NCBI RefSeq assembly: GCF_002902905.1
Contig: NZ_CP026124.1
Span: 4,836,001-4,900,000 of the forward strand
Source: Achromobacter sp. AONIH1
GTDB lineage: Bacteria > Pseudomonadota > Gammaproteobacteria > Burkholderiales > Burkholderiaceae_B
DNA: 64,000 nt
Direction of reading: 5' to 3'
The position numbers and the translations under genes were made by a program. The notes below the pieces were generated by a model. It had not been told where the DNA came from and did no database searches. It saw nothing but the letters and a program-made list of their open reading frames with translations. Shown piece by piece: positions 16,412 to 25,057 of the stretch. How positions within the stretch are numbered: the stretch's first letter is position 1; each line of letters opens with the position of its first letter.

Positions 16412-17699
16412 GTCGGGCCTCCTGGCGCGCCGCGCGCGCCTGCAGCCTGCGCGCGCTCTCGTGGTCGCCTTCCGAGGCGACCAGCGCGGCCAGATGCAGC
16501 AGGGCTTCGCGATGATTGGGCTGCAGGTACAGGACCTTGCGGTAAGCGGCCTGCGCCTGGCGGGCATCGCCCGCCGCATCCTGCAGCAGGCCTTGCAGAT
16601 AGAAGCCGTCGGCGCTCGCGCCATAGCGTTCCAGGTGCGCGCCGCAGCGCGCGATCGCGTCCTTCACGCGCCCCTGGTCCGCCAGCGCCTCGATCTGGCG
16701 CAGCGAGATTTCGGCCTCGGATTCCGATTTGGCCGCGACGGCTACGACCGGCGCGGCCGGCGGCGCCGCAGGGCGGGCCGGATGGGGCATGGGTCGGAGC
16801 GGCGCGGGCGGGCGCGGCGCGGGGACGCGCGATGCCGGCTGCGCCGGCAAGGCCGCGGGCTTGAACAGGGAGGCAGCGGCCGGCGCCGCATCGGGGCGCG
16901 GCCGCGCCAGGAAGGCGAAGCAATGCGGCATCGCCACCGGCGGCAACCGGCGCGCCGTGAGCAGGCTGGTTTCGGCCGGGCCCACGAACAGCACGCCATC
17001 CTCGCGCGTGTGACGCCTGAGCACCTGCACGGCGCGCTCCTGGGTAGCCTGATCGAAATAGATCAACAGGTTGCGGCAGAACACGAAGTCGTAGGCCGGC
17101 GCGTGGGCCAGCAGGCCGGCGTCGAACAGATTGCCCGACTGGAAGCGCACCCGCTCCATCACCTGCGCGGACAGCTGGTGGCCGTCGCCGGTCTCGGTGA
17201 AATAGCGGTCCCGGTAGTCCAGCGCGTCGCCACGGAAGGAATTGCGCCCGTACAGGCCCCGGCGCGCGAACTGGACCACGCGCTCGCTGATGTCCAGCGC
17301 ATCGATCTGGAAGCGCGAGGCCGGCACGCCGGCGTCCAGCAGGGCCATGGCGATGGAATACGGCTCCTCGCCGCTCGAACAGGGCAGGCTCAGCACGCGC
17401 AGCACACGCTCGTCGGCCGCGCCGGCGCCGAACAGCCGCTCGCAGGCCAGCTGCGCCATCGCCTGCTGCGACTCCGGATAGCGGAAGAACCAGGTCTCGG
17501 GCACGACCACCGATTCGATCAGCAGCTGCATCTCGGCGGGCGAGGCCTGCACCCGCATCAGGTAGTCGCGCTCATCGTCCACGCCGGTCGCGCTCATGCG
17601 GTGGCGCACGGCGCGCTCGACCGCGGCCGCGCCGATCGAGCGGCTGTCCAGCCCCATCTTGCGCTTGAGCAGGCCGCTGAACTCATCGACCAGCATCAT
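16404..17699 (-). CDS. wspC: WspC: CheR-type methyltransferase with TPR domain
   Basis: Methylates glutamates on WspA with S-adenosylmethionine. CheR N-terminal helices and catalytic domain cover about 1-265, with the SAM-binding LSLPCSSGEEPYSIAMAL near 103-120 and FVFCRNLLIYFD near 216. A Pro/Ala-rich linker (about 270-335) leads to tetratricopeptide-like repeats (about 340-425), the layout of Pseudomonas WspC. ATGA overlap with wspB. 431 residues. Confidence 0.94.
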   Translation of the reverse strand: MMLVDEFSGLLKRKMGLDSRSIGAAAVERAVRHRMSATGVDDERDYLMRVQASPAEMQLLIESVVVPETWFFRYPESQQAMAQLACERLFGAGAADERVLRVLSLPCSSGEEPYSIAMALLDAGVPASRFQIDALDISERVVQFARRGLYGRNSFRGDALDYRDRYFTETGDGHQLSAQVMERVRFQSGNLFDAGLLAHAPAYDFVFCRNLLIYFDQATQERAVQVLRRHTREDGVLFVGPAETSLLTARRLPPVAMPHCFAFLARPRPDAAPAAASLFKPAALPAQPASRVPAPRPPAPLRPMPHPARPAAPPAAPVVAVAAKSESEAEISLRQIEALADQGRVKDAIARCGAHLERYGASADGFYLQGLLQDAAGDARQAQAAYRKVLYLQPNHREALLHLAALVASEGDHESARRLQARAARQEARRD

Positions 17700-18238
17700 G
17701 ACGCCGCTCCCGGCCGCGCGGCATCGGGCGCGGGATACAGCAGCGCCCGCGCCTCGGGCGGCAACAGGTCATCGACGGTCACGGCCTGCACCATGCCGGC
17801 GGCATCGGACAGGACCGGACCGAGATAGCGCGCCTGCCGGTTGTCCAGCGCCAGCGGCCGGAAAGCGGCCGGGTCGAAGTGCACGGTTTCGGTCGCCTGC
17901 TCCAGGATCAGCCCCAGCACCCGCTCGCCGCCCAGGGCCGGCGCGCGATAGCGCAGCAGCGCCAGCCGCGTGCTGGTGACGGTGGCGGCCTGGCCGCAGC
18001 CGGCCAGCGCTCTCATGTCGATGACCGGCACGCCCTCGCCGCGCCTGGACAACAGGCCCGCCACCCACGCCGGCGTGCCCGGCACGCGCTTGAGCGGACG
18101 CCAGCCCAGCACCTCGATGATGTCGGCCGCGTCCAGCGCATAGCGGTCCCGGCCGATGCGAAACAGCAGGTAAAGCCGTCGTCCCGTGGACGCGGCGGCC
18201 GGCGGCGCGGACAGGGATTCGGTCATGATGGCGGTCAC
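17696..18238 (-). CDS. wspB: WspB: CheW-like coupling protein
   Basis: Single CheW domain (LYLLFRIGRDRYALDAADIIEVL, WVAGLLSRRGEGVPVIDMRAL) of 180 residues, second coupling protein of the Wsp signalling complex. The GTG start at 18238 overlaps the wspA stop; an in-frame ATG at 18226 is an alternative. Cytoplasmic. Confidence 0.92.
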   Translation of the reverse strand: MTAIMTESLSAPPAAASTGRRLYLLFRIGRDRYALDAADIIEVLGWRPLKRVPGTPAWVAGLLSRRGEGVPVIDMRALAGCGQAATVTSTRLALLRYRAPALGGERVLGLILEQATETVHFDPAAFRPLALDNRQARYLGPVLSDAAGMVQAVTVDDLLPPEARALLYPAPDAARPGAAS

Positions 18239-19854
18239 ACCTTGAAGCGGGACACGCCGCTGCGCAGGTCGTTGGCCACCAGCGTCAGTTCCTCGATGGC
18301 CAGGCTGGACTGGCGCAGCGATTCCACGGTCTGCTGCGCGGCGTCGCTGAGCTGCTGCAGGGCCTGGTTGATCTGCTCCGCGCCGGTGGCCTGGGCCTGC
18401 ATGCCTTCGTTGACCATCTGCACGCGCGGCGCCAGCGTCTGCACCTGCTGGATGATCTGCGACAGCTGATCGCCGACCTGCTGCATGTCGGCCATGCCGC
18501 GCCGCACTTCCTCGGAGAACTTGTCCATGCCCATCACGCCGGCCGAGACCGAGGACTGGATCTCGCGCACCATCTGCTCGATGTCATAGGTGGCGACGGC
18601 GGTCTGGTCGGCCAGGCGGCGGATCTCGGTGGCCACGACCACGAAGCCGCGGCCATACTCGCCGGCCTTTTCCGCCTCGATGGCGGCGTTCAGCGACAGC
18701 AGGTTGGTCTGGTCGGCCACCTTGGTGATCGTGGTCACGACCTGGGTGATGTTGCCGGCCTTCTCGTTCAGGATGGCCAGCTTGGCGTTGACCGAGCCGG
18801 CCGCGTCCACCACGTTGCGCATGGTGTCTTCCATGCGCGCCAGGCCGACCTGGCCGCTGCCGGCCAGCGAGGCGGTCTGCTCGGCCGCGCCCGACACCTC
18901 GGTCATGGTGCGCACCAGCTCGCGCGAAGTGGCGGAAATCTCGCGCGAGGTGGCGCCGATCTCGGTGGTGGTGGCCGCCACTTCGGACGCGGTGGCCTGC
19001 TGCTGCTTGGACGTGGCCGCGATTTCGGTGACCGAGGTGGCGACCTGCACGGCCGAGCGCTGGGTCTTGCCGACCAGGCCGGTCAGCTCGTCCACCATGC
19101 CGTTGAAGCCGGTTTCGATGGCGTTGAATTCGTCCTTGCGCGCCAGGCGCAGGCGACGGCTGAGATCGCCGCTGCCGGTCAGTTCCAGGGTGCGGACGAT
19201 GTCGCGCATGGGGTCGACGATGGCGCGCAACAGCAGATAGCCGCAGATGATGGCCGCGACGATGGCCATGGCCAGCGAGATCAGCATGCCGTATTCGGCG
19301 GTGTCCACGGCCTTGCCGATGCTGGTGCTGGACAGGTCGGCCTGCGCCTTGTTGGCCGCCACGATCTGGGCGATCAATTCGCGTCCGGAATAGAAGGCGG
19401 GGCGCAACTCGGTCTTGATCCGGGCCTCAATGCGCGCCTGGTCGACCTGCCCGGAAGCGCCCAGGATGTCGCCGCGGATGCGCTTGTATTCCTGCAGCGC
19501 CTTCTCGAAGCTCTCGAACATCTTGATGTCGTCGGCGCGCGACATGGTGCGGCGGTAATGCTCGACGTTGGCATCGAGCGCCTGATCGCTTTTCGGCAGC
19601 GTGTCGAGCAGCGTGCGGCGCTCCTGCTCGGTGTCCGCGCGAAAGGCGTCCTGCAGCGCCACGAAGCCGCCGAACCAGGCCGAGCGGATCTCGGTGCTGT
19701 AGTACAGGCCCGGCACCGCGTCATCCCTGATGGTCATGGCCTCGGCCTCGATGTGCAGCAGCCGACGGTAGTCGACCACCACCATCAGCGTCATGATGGC
19801 CAGGATGACCAGGAAGCTGGCGAGGATGCGTTGGCGCAGAGTCAGATTCTTCAT
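18235..19854 (-). CDS. wspA: WspA: methyl-accepting chemotaxis-type receptor
   Basis: Membrane receptor that starts the Wsp pathway, known in Pseudomonas to respond to surface contact. Transmembrane helices at about 10-27 and 187-209 flank a four-helix periplasmic domain; a HAMP domain follows (about 210-262), then the long cytoplasmic coiled coil whose hairpin tip NLLSLNAAIEAEKAGEYGRG lies near 384-403. 539 residues. First gene of the seven-gene operon. The 280 bases upstream hold its presumed promoter and the terminator of the upstream amidase gene. Confidence 0.94.
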   Translation of the reverse strand: MKNLTLRQRILASFLVILAIMTLMVVVDYRRLLHIEAEAMTIRDDAVPGLYYSTEIRSAWFGGFVALQDAFRADTEQERRTLLDTLPKSDQALDANVEHYRRTMSRADDIKMFESFEKALQEYKRIRGDILGASGQVDQARIEARIKTELRPAFYSGRELIAQIVAANKAQADLSSTSIGKAVDTAEYGMLISLAMAIVAAIICGYLLLRAIVDPMRDIVRTLELTGSGDLSRRLRLARKDEFNAIETGFNGMVDELTGLVGKTQRSAVQVATSVTEIAATSKQQQATASEVAATTTEIGATSREISATSRELVRTMTEVSGAAEQTASLAGSGQVGLARMEDTMRNVVDAAGSVNAKLAILNEKAGNITQVVTTITKVADQTNLLSLNAAIEAEKAGEYGRGFVVVATEIRRLADQTAVATYDIEQMVREIQSSVSAGVMGMDKFSEEVRRGMADMQQVGDQLSQIIQQVQTLAPRVQMVNEGMQAQATGAEQINQALQQLSDAAQQTVESLRQSSLAIEELTLVANDLRSGVSRFKV

Positions 19855-20014
19855 GCCGGGGGACCTTGTGCGAAAACGGCGCGGTCCGTCATGCGGGCCG
19901 CGCCGAGGGATGTTCCGGCGCCGCTTGCGGCGACGCTGGCACCCCGTCCATTACGGAGGTGTTCAAAGATCCAACAATTATTGCAAAGCCGTCGCCGGCA
20001 AGCCATGAAAATAG

Positions 20015-20078
20015 GGGGGCAACCCCCAATAAAGCCCGTTCCCGTCGGGAAAAAGCAAAGCCCGGTTACAACGGGCTT
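20015..20078 (-). terminator. tandem hairpins after the amidase gene
   Basis: First hairpin: AAGCCCG (20058-20064) with CGGGCTT (20072-20078), T-runs on both sides (CTTTTT on the plus strand, GCTTTTTC on the minus strand), so it can work both ways. Second hairpin: GGGGG (20015-20019) with CCCCC (20023-20027), followed on the minus strand by TATTTT. They insulate wspA from the amidase gene. Confidence 0.65.
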
Positions 20079-20137
20079 GTCTTTTTCCCTGTCAGACCGT
20101 ACCGAAGCCGGCAGTCCGGCCCCGGTTCTCGCGCCGT

Positions 20138-21607
20138 TCAACCGGCCCAGAGCGCCGTCGGCGGCCGGGCCGACACCCAGTCCCGCGCCTGCCCGTAAGC
20201 ATGGGCCAGCCGCAACACGTCGAGGTCGCCCTGGGGCGGCCCGATCAGCTGCAATCCCGCCGGCAGGCCGGCCTGGCCGAAGCCGGCCGGCACGCTGATC
20301 ACCGGGCAGCCGGACAGCGTCCAGGGCGTCACCACCTCCATCCAGCGGTGGTAGGTGTCCATGTCGCGGTCCGCGATCCGCTTGGGCCAGTCCAGCTCGG
20401 CGTCGAAGGGAAAAACCTGGGCCGTGGGCACGGCCAGATAGTCGAACTCCTCGAACATGGCCAACACCGTCTGATACCAGGCGCTGCGCTCGGTGGATGC
20501 CTGATAGACCTGCTGCGCGGTCATGCCTGACAAGCCCTCCACTTCCCAGACCAGCGCCGGCTTGACCAGCGCGCGCTTGGCCGGATCCTGCAGCAGCGCC
20601 TGGAACTGGCCGCCCACCATCAGGTGGCGATGCACCAGCCAGATGCGCCACAGACGCTCGCCGTCGAACGGCACGCGATGGGCGTCGACCTCGCAGCCCA
20701 CCGTCCGCAGATTCTCCAGCGCCGCCTCGCACAGCGCCAGCACCCCCGGCTCCATCGGCAGGTGGCCGCCCCAGTCGCCCAGCCAGCCGATGCGCTTGCC
20801 GCGCAGGTCGGCGTCCAGCGGCTGCGCGAACTGCGCCGGATCGCCGGTCAGAGACAAGGGCACGCGGCGGTCATGGCCGGCCAGCACCGACAGCATCAAC
20901 GCCACGTCGCGCGGGCTGCGACCCATCGGCCCTTCGTAGGCCAGCTGCTTGAGGAACACTTCCGGCGCCGGGCCGTAGGGCACGCGGCCCGCCGAGGGCC
21001 GGAAACCGTAGACGTTGCAGAAGCCCGCCGGATTGCGCAGCGAGCCGCCAAAGTCGCTGCCGTCGGCCACCGGCAGCATGCGCGCCGCCAATGCCGCGGC
21101 CGCCCCGCCGCTGCTGCCGCCGGCGCTGCGCGTCAGATCATAGGGATTGCGGGTGATGCCGTAGACCTTGTTGTAGGTATGCGAACCCAGGCCGAACTCG
21201 GGCACGTTGCTGCGCCCGATGAAGATCGCGCCGGCCGCGCGCATGCGTTCGGCGATGATGGAATCGTGCGCCGTCACCTGATCCTTGAACACCAGTGAAC
21301 CCATCGACGTCACCATGCCGCGCACCGCCGTCAGGTCCTTGGGCGCCTGCGGCATGCCGTGCAGCCAGCCCCGCCACTGGCCGGCCGCCAGCTCGGCGTC
21401 ACGGACATCGGCTTCGCGCAGCAGCGCGTCGCTGTCCCGGCGCGCCACGATGGCGTTGACCGCCGGATTGACGCGGTCGATATGCGTCAGATAGGCGGCC
21501 ATGACTTCACGGCACGACACATGACGCTGGCGTATGGCATCCGACAGAGCCTGCGCCGACAGGGCGACGATATCGTTCAGGGCCGGCTGGGCGGCGGCTG
21601 CATGCAT
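20138..21607 (-). CDS. amidase signature family hydrolase
   Basis: A 489-residue amidase of the amidase-signature family, hydrolysing a carboxylic amide. The Ser-cisSer-Lys triad is visible: Lys90 (QAPKDLT), the GGSSGG loop at 163-168, and the nucleophile in DFGGSLRNPA at Ser189. No GatB/GatC neighbours, so this is a catabolic enzyme rather than the tRNA amidotransferase subunit. ATG 21607 is preceded by AAGGAGAA. It is a single-gene unit bounded by terminators downstream and 260 bases without a gene upstream, in which only a short TTTCG/CGAAA dyad (21820-21835) stands out. Confidence 0.9.
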   Translation of the reverse strand: MHAAAAQPALNDIVALSAQALSDAIRQRHVSCREVMAAYLTHIDRVNPAVNAIVARRDSDALLREADVRDAELAAGQWRGWLHGMPQAPKDLTAVRGMVTSMGSLVFKDQVTAHDSIIAERMRAAGAIFIGRSNVPEFGLGSHTYNKVYGITRNPYDLTRSAGGSSGGAAAALAARMLPVADGSDFGGSLRNPAGFCNVYGFRPSAGRVPYGPAPEVFLKQLAYEGPMGRSPRDVALMLSVLAGHDRRVPLSLTGDPAQFAQPLDADLRGKRIGWLGDWGGHLPMEPGVLALCEAALENLRTVGCEVDAHRVPFDGERLWRIWLVHRHLMVGGQFQALLQDPAKRALVKPALVWEVEGLSGMTAQQVYQASTERSAWYQTVLAMFEEFDYLAVPTAQVFPFDAELDWPKRIADRDMDTYHRWMEVVTPWTLSGCPVISVPAGFGQAGLPAGLQLIGPPQGDLDVLRLAHAYGQARDWVSARPPTALWAG

Positions 21608-21867
21608 GCTTTTCTCCTTGTGGCGCGGCCTGCGGCGGCGCGCTGTCGTTTTGTCGGGCCGAGGCATCGTGGCCCCGGTCCCCGCGCATATACTACGCCG
21701 CGCGGCCGTTCGCGGCAGCGCGAAACTGCGGCGCCAGACATCGGACCGGCTCGGGCGCTCGAGTTGCGCGTGGTCCGAGGACGGGCCGCCGGCCGCGCAT
21801 TCACGCAAATAGGAATTTATTTCGTTATCGCGAAAAGCGGGGGCAGTTTGCGTCGACGCACCGCCCT

Positions 21868-22752
21868 TCAGGGGAACAGGCGCTGCGCCAGATGGTCGAT
21901 GAAGACCCGCAGCTTGGGAGAAACATGCCGGCTCGCCGGCCACAACGCCCACAAGGTGCCGTTGCCCCGGGTGCGCTCTTCCATCACGATGCGCAGACTG
22001 CCCTCGGCCAGCTCCCGGCGCACGGTGAAGTCCGGCAGGCAGACAATGCCCTGCGCGTTCAGCGCCAGGTGGATACGCATCTCCACGCTATTGCAGACCA
22101 GCGTCAGCGGCAGTTCGGGCGCCTGCGCCTCGGCCGCCGTCTTCAGCGGCCAGCGCTCGAGCCGGCCGGTGCTGGGATAGCGGTAATGCAGGCAGGCGTG
22201 GCGATGCAGGTCGGCGGCCTTGCGCGGCTCGCCGTGCTGGCGCAGGTACTCGGGCGACGCCACCAGGATGCGGCGGAACGCGCCCAGCCGCCGGCGCTTG
22301 AGCCCGGAATCGTCCATCTCGCCCGTGCGCACCACGGCGTCATAGCCATCGCCGATCACGTCGACCATGCGGTCGGTGAAATCCAGGTCCAGCGATACGT
22401 CGGGATAGCGCTGCATGAACTCGGCGATGGCCGGCTCGAACAGGCCGCTGTAGCGCGGCAGGCTCACCCGCAGCTTGCCGCGCGGCGCATCGGACGCCTC
22501 TGACAGCTCCAGCTCGGCCGCTTCGACCTCGCACAGGATGCGGCGGCAGCGCTCCAGGAACATCTCGCCTTCCGGCGTCAGCGCGATATGCCGCGTGCTG
22601 CGGTGGAACAGCCGCACCTTCAGCCGTTCCTCCATGCGCGCCACGCTCTTGCCCACCGCCGACGGCGACACCCCCAGCACGCGTCCCGCCTCGGAAAAAC
22701 TGCGCGTTTCCGCCACCAGCACGAACACGCTGATGCCGCTCAGGCTGTCCAT
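21868..22752 (-). CDS. LysR family transcriptional regulator (CrgA/AaeR-like)
   Basis: A 294-residue LysR regulator: N-terminal winged helix (FVLVAETRSFSEAGRVLGVSPSAVGKSVARME, shown here only as family landmark in part) and a C-terminal substrate-binding domain beginning near residue 90 (LRVSLPRYSGLFEP). It diverges from the MFS transporter gene and is its probable regulator. A dyad at 22821-22831 lies between them. Confidence 0.9.
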   Translation of the reverse strand: MDSLSGISVFVLVAETRSFSEAGRVLGVSPSAVGKSVARMEERLKVRLFHRSTRHIALTPEGEMFLERCRRILCEVEAAELELSEASDAPRGKLRVSLPRYSGLFEPAIAEFMQRYPDVSLDLDFTDRMVDVIGDGYDAVVRTGEMDDSGLKRRRLGAFRRILVASPEYLRQHGEPRKAADLHRHACLHYRYPSTGRLERWPLKTAAEAQAPELPLTLVCNSVEMRIHLALNAQGIVCLPDFTVRRELAEGSLRIVMEERTRGNGTLWALWPASRHVSPKLRVFIDHLAQRLFP

Positions 22753-22820
22753 CGCCACCGCTCCCTGGCTTGCCGCGACAGCGCCGCGGACTTCTGCATT
22801 ACGGACTTCAATGTCCTGAA

Positions 22821-22831
22821 TATTCGGAATA
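22821..22831. promoter_or_regulatory. short dyad between LysR and MFS genes
   Basis: TATTC-G-GAATA is an exact inverted repeat in an AT-rich patch of the 165-bp divergent region, about 70 bases from the LysR start. LysR proteins typically bind interrupted dyads of this kind. Weak on its own. Confidence 0.35.
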
Positions 22832-22917
22832 CTAGCCTGTTTTTCTTTAACGGCCAGCCCCCTATTCTTGCCGGGACCGTGGCGCCAGGCGCGCCTCTCC
22901 TCTTGGCTTCCCGCAAC

Positions 22918-24438
22918 ATGACGACTGACCCGAACTCCGTTTCCACGACTTCCCGGCGCTGGCTGCAGCTGATTTCCGCCTGCCTGACCGCCCTGCTCAT
23001 CCCGCTCTGCTTCACCGGCCCGGCCGTGGTGCTGCCGTCCATCAGCCAGGCCCTGGGCGGCACGCCCGTCGAGTTGAACTGGGTGCTCAACGGCTACATC
23101 CTGGCCTATGGCAGCGTGATCATGGTGGCCGGCAGCCTGGTCGACCTGATCGGCCCGCGCCGCGTCTGGCTGCTGGGCCTGGCGCTGTTCTGCGCCGCCA
23201 CTTTCCTGCTGCCGCTGGCGCCGTCGGTCTTCTGGATGGACGTGCTGCGGCTGGTCCAGGGCACGGGCGGCGCGGCCGCCTTCGCCGCCGCCATGTCCTC
23301 GCTGGCGCCGCTGTTCCACGGCGCGGCGCGCGCCCGCGCCTTCAGTCTGCTGGGCACCACCTTCGGCATCGGCCTGTCCTTCGGTCCGCTGGCCTCCGGC
23401 TGGCTGGTCGAGGCGGCGGGATGGCAATGGGTGTTCCTGGCCACCGGCCTGGTCGGCCTGCTGGGCGCGGCCATGGTCGCGGCCAGCGTGCGCGCGACGC
23501 CGGCTGGCATGCGCGGCCGGCTCGACTGGCGCGGCGCGCTCTGCTTCACCGGCGCGCTGGGCCTGTTCACCTGCGGCATGCTGCTGGCGCCCGAAACCGG
23601 CTGGCGCAGTCCCGGCGTACTGGGCTCGCTGCTGGCATCTGCCGTGCTGGCCGTGGCCTTCGTGCGCGTCGAGCGCCGCATCGCCAGCCCGCTGCTGGAG
23701 CTGGGCCTGTTCCGCAACGCCCGCTTCGTCGGCGTGCAGGCGCTGGCCGCCTCGCCTGCCTTTCTTTTCATCGCGCTGATCGCCATGCTGCCGGGACGCT
23801 TCATCGGCATGGACGGCTACGGCGCGCTGGCGGCCGGCCAGCTCATGATCGGCCTGGCCGCGCCGCTGCTGGTCGTGCCCTTCCTGGCCGCGCTGCTGAC
23901 GCGCTGGTTCAGCCATGGCCTGCTGTCGGCGGCGGGCCTGCTGGTCGCGGGCGGCGGCCTGCTCATGCTGGACGACGCCCTGGCGCAAGGCGGCGGCCTG
24001 CTCCTGCCCATGGGCCTGATCGGCGCCGGCATCGGCCTGCCCTGGGGCCTGATGGATGCGCTGGCGGTCAGCGTGGTGGACAAGGACAAGGTCGGCATGG
24101 CCACCGGCATCTTCAACACGGTGCGGGTGTCGGCCGACGGCGTGGCCATCGCGGTGCTGAGCGCGCTGCTGGCCTTCCTGATCCAGGCTCGGCTGGGCGC
24201 GGCGCTGCCCGCCGACCCCGCGCTGGCCCTGGCCGCGAACCGCGCCGCGCTGGGTCAGCTAGCCGAGGCGTCCGCCCTGCTGCCGGGCGCGGCCGACCTG
24301 CTGCGCCAGAGCTACGGCCAGGCCTTCGGCATCGTGCTGCGGGTGCTGGCGGCCATCGCGGCGCTGACCGCCGTGCTGATCTACGCGCTGCTCGGCAGGC
24401 GCGAAGGCGCGCTCGCCGGCGGCCGCGCCACGGCCTGA
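22918..24438 (+). CDS. MFS drug:H+ antiporter-type transporter (DHA2)
   Basis: A 506-residue inner-membrane transporter with about 14 predicted helices. Conserved features include WVLNGYILAYGSVIMVAGSL, the loop LIGPRRVWLLG (motif A), and LRLVQGTGGAAAFAAAM. DHA2 members mostly export toxic organic compounds. The divergent LysR gene probably controls it. Start ATG 22918, just after CCGCAAC, lacks a strong ribosome site. Confidence 0.9.
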   Translation: MTTDPNSVSTTSRRWLQLISACLTALLIPLCFTGPAVVLPSISQALGGTPVELNWVLNGYILAYGSVIMVAGSLVDLIGPRRVWLLGLALFCAATFLLPLAPSVFWMDVLRLVQGTGGAAAFAAAMSSLAPLFHGAARARAFSLLGTTFGIGLSFGPLASGWLVEAAGWQWVFLATGLVGLLGAAMVAASVRATPAGMRGRLDWRGALCFTGALGLFTCGMLLAPETGWRSPGVLGSLLASAVLAVAFVRVERRIASPLLELGLFRNARFVGVQALAASPAFLFIALIAMLPGRFIGMDGYGALAAGQLMIGLAAPLLVVPFLAALLTRWFSHGLLSAAGLLVAGGGLLMLDDALAQGGGLLLPMGLIGAGIGLPWGLMDALAVSVVDKDKVGMATGIFNTVRVSADGVAIAVLSALLAFLIQARLGAALPADPALALAANRAALGQLAEASALLPGAADLLRQSYGQAFGIVLRVLAAIAALTAVLIYALLGRREGALAGGRATA

Positions 24439-24524
24439 GCGTCCGCCCTGCCCCGGGAGCATGCGTGCCGCCGGGAGCGGCCCACCTCGCTCGCCGCGAG
24501 GCGCCGGCTTGCCCGCCGCCACGC

Positions 24525-24566
24525 TTGCGCCAGATCAAGCCGGGCCGCTGTGGCGCGCTCTAAGAT
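24525..24566 (+). promoter_or_regulatory. FNR/ANR-type box and -10 element of the truncated haemoglobin gene
   Basis: TTGCG-CCAG-ATCAA (24525-24538) matches the FNR consensus TTGAT-N4-ATCAA at eight of ten positions. TAAGAT at 24561-24566 fits a -10 hexamer. With a start of transcription seven bases beyond it (about 24573), the box is centred at -41.5, the classic class II position. The promoter call is inference from these matches. Confidence 0.6.
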
Positions 24567-24597
24567 CGCCTGCCTTCACTTCCGCCCGGAGACGATC

Positions 24598-25014
24598 CTG
24601 GACACGCCGCCCCTCTGCACTGAAGACGATATCCGGGACCTGGTCGAGACCTTCTATGGCAAGGTCCGGTCCGACGCGCTCCTGGGACCGGTGTTCAACG
24701 GCATGGTCCACGACTGGGACGAGCACCTGACGCGGCTGTCGGATTTCTGGTCGGCCGTGCTGCTGGGCACGCGGCGCTTTGCCGGCATGCCCATGCCCAC
24801 GCACGTGGCCATGCCCAATCTCAGCGCCGCCTTGTTCGAACGCTGGCTGGCCCTGTTCGGCCAGACCACCGCCGCGCTGCCCAACCGCCCGATGGCCGAC
24901 GCCGCGATGCAGATGGCGCAGCGCATGGCGCGCAGCCTCTGGTACGGCTACCAGCTGAGCCGCGATCCCAGCCTGCCGCTGGCCGAGTTGCGGCCGGCCA
25001 CGCCGCCCCACTGA
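24598..25014 (+). CDS. group III truncated haemoglobin, probable CTG start
   Basis: Small haem protein that binds O2 or NO. Visible are Tyr in LVETFYGKVR (B10 position), LSDFWSAVLLGTRRFAGMPM, and the proximal His in PTHVAMPNL, followed by FERWLALF. The open frame extends back to a GTG at 24550, but that would sit between the FNR box and the -10 element. The CTG at 24598 has GGAG six bases upstream and gives the family's usual N-terminus (DTPPLCTEDDIRDLV), about 138 residues. No other ATG, GTG or TTG is in frame nearby. Likely induced by low oxygen. Confidence 0.88.
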   Translation: MDTPPLCTEDDIRDLVETFYGKVRSDALLGPVFNGMVHDWDEHLTRLSDFWSAVLLGTRRFAGMPMPTHVAMPNLSAALFERWLALFGQTTAALPNRPMADAAMQMAQRMARSLWYGYQLSRDPSLPLAELRPATPPH

Positions 25015-25057
25015 CGACGGCCGGACAACACTCCGCAGCGTTCCCGGCCAACCGCGC

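Noticed and set aside
21868..23988. Long upstream extension of the LysR frame (to 706 codons)
   Set aside because: The extension runs antisense through the MFS gene and is Gln/Arg-rich. The ATG at 22752 gives normal LysR length.
24550..24597. GTG start for the truncated haemoglobin
   Set aside because: Placed between the FNR-like box and the -10 element; the added 16 residues do not resemble family N-termini. Kept only as a fallback.
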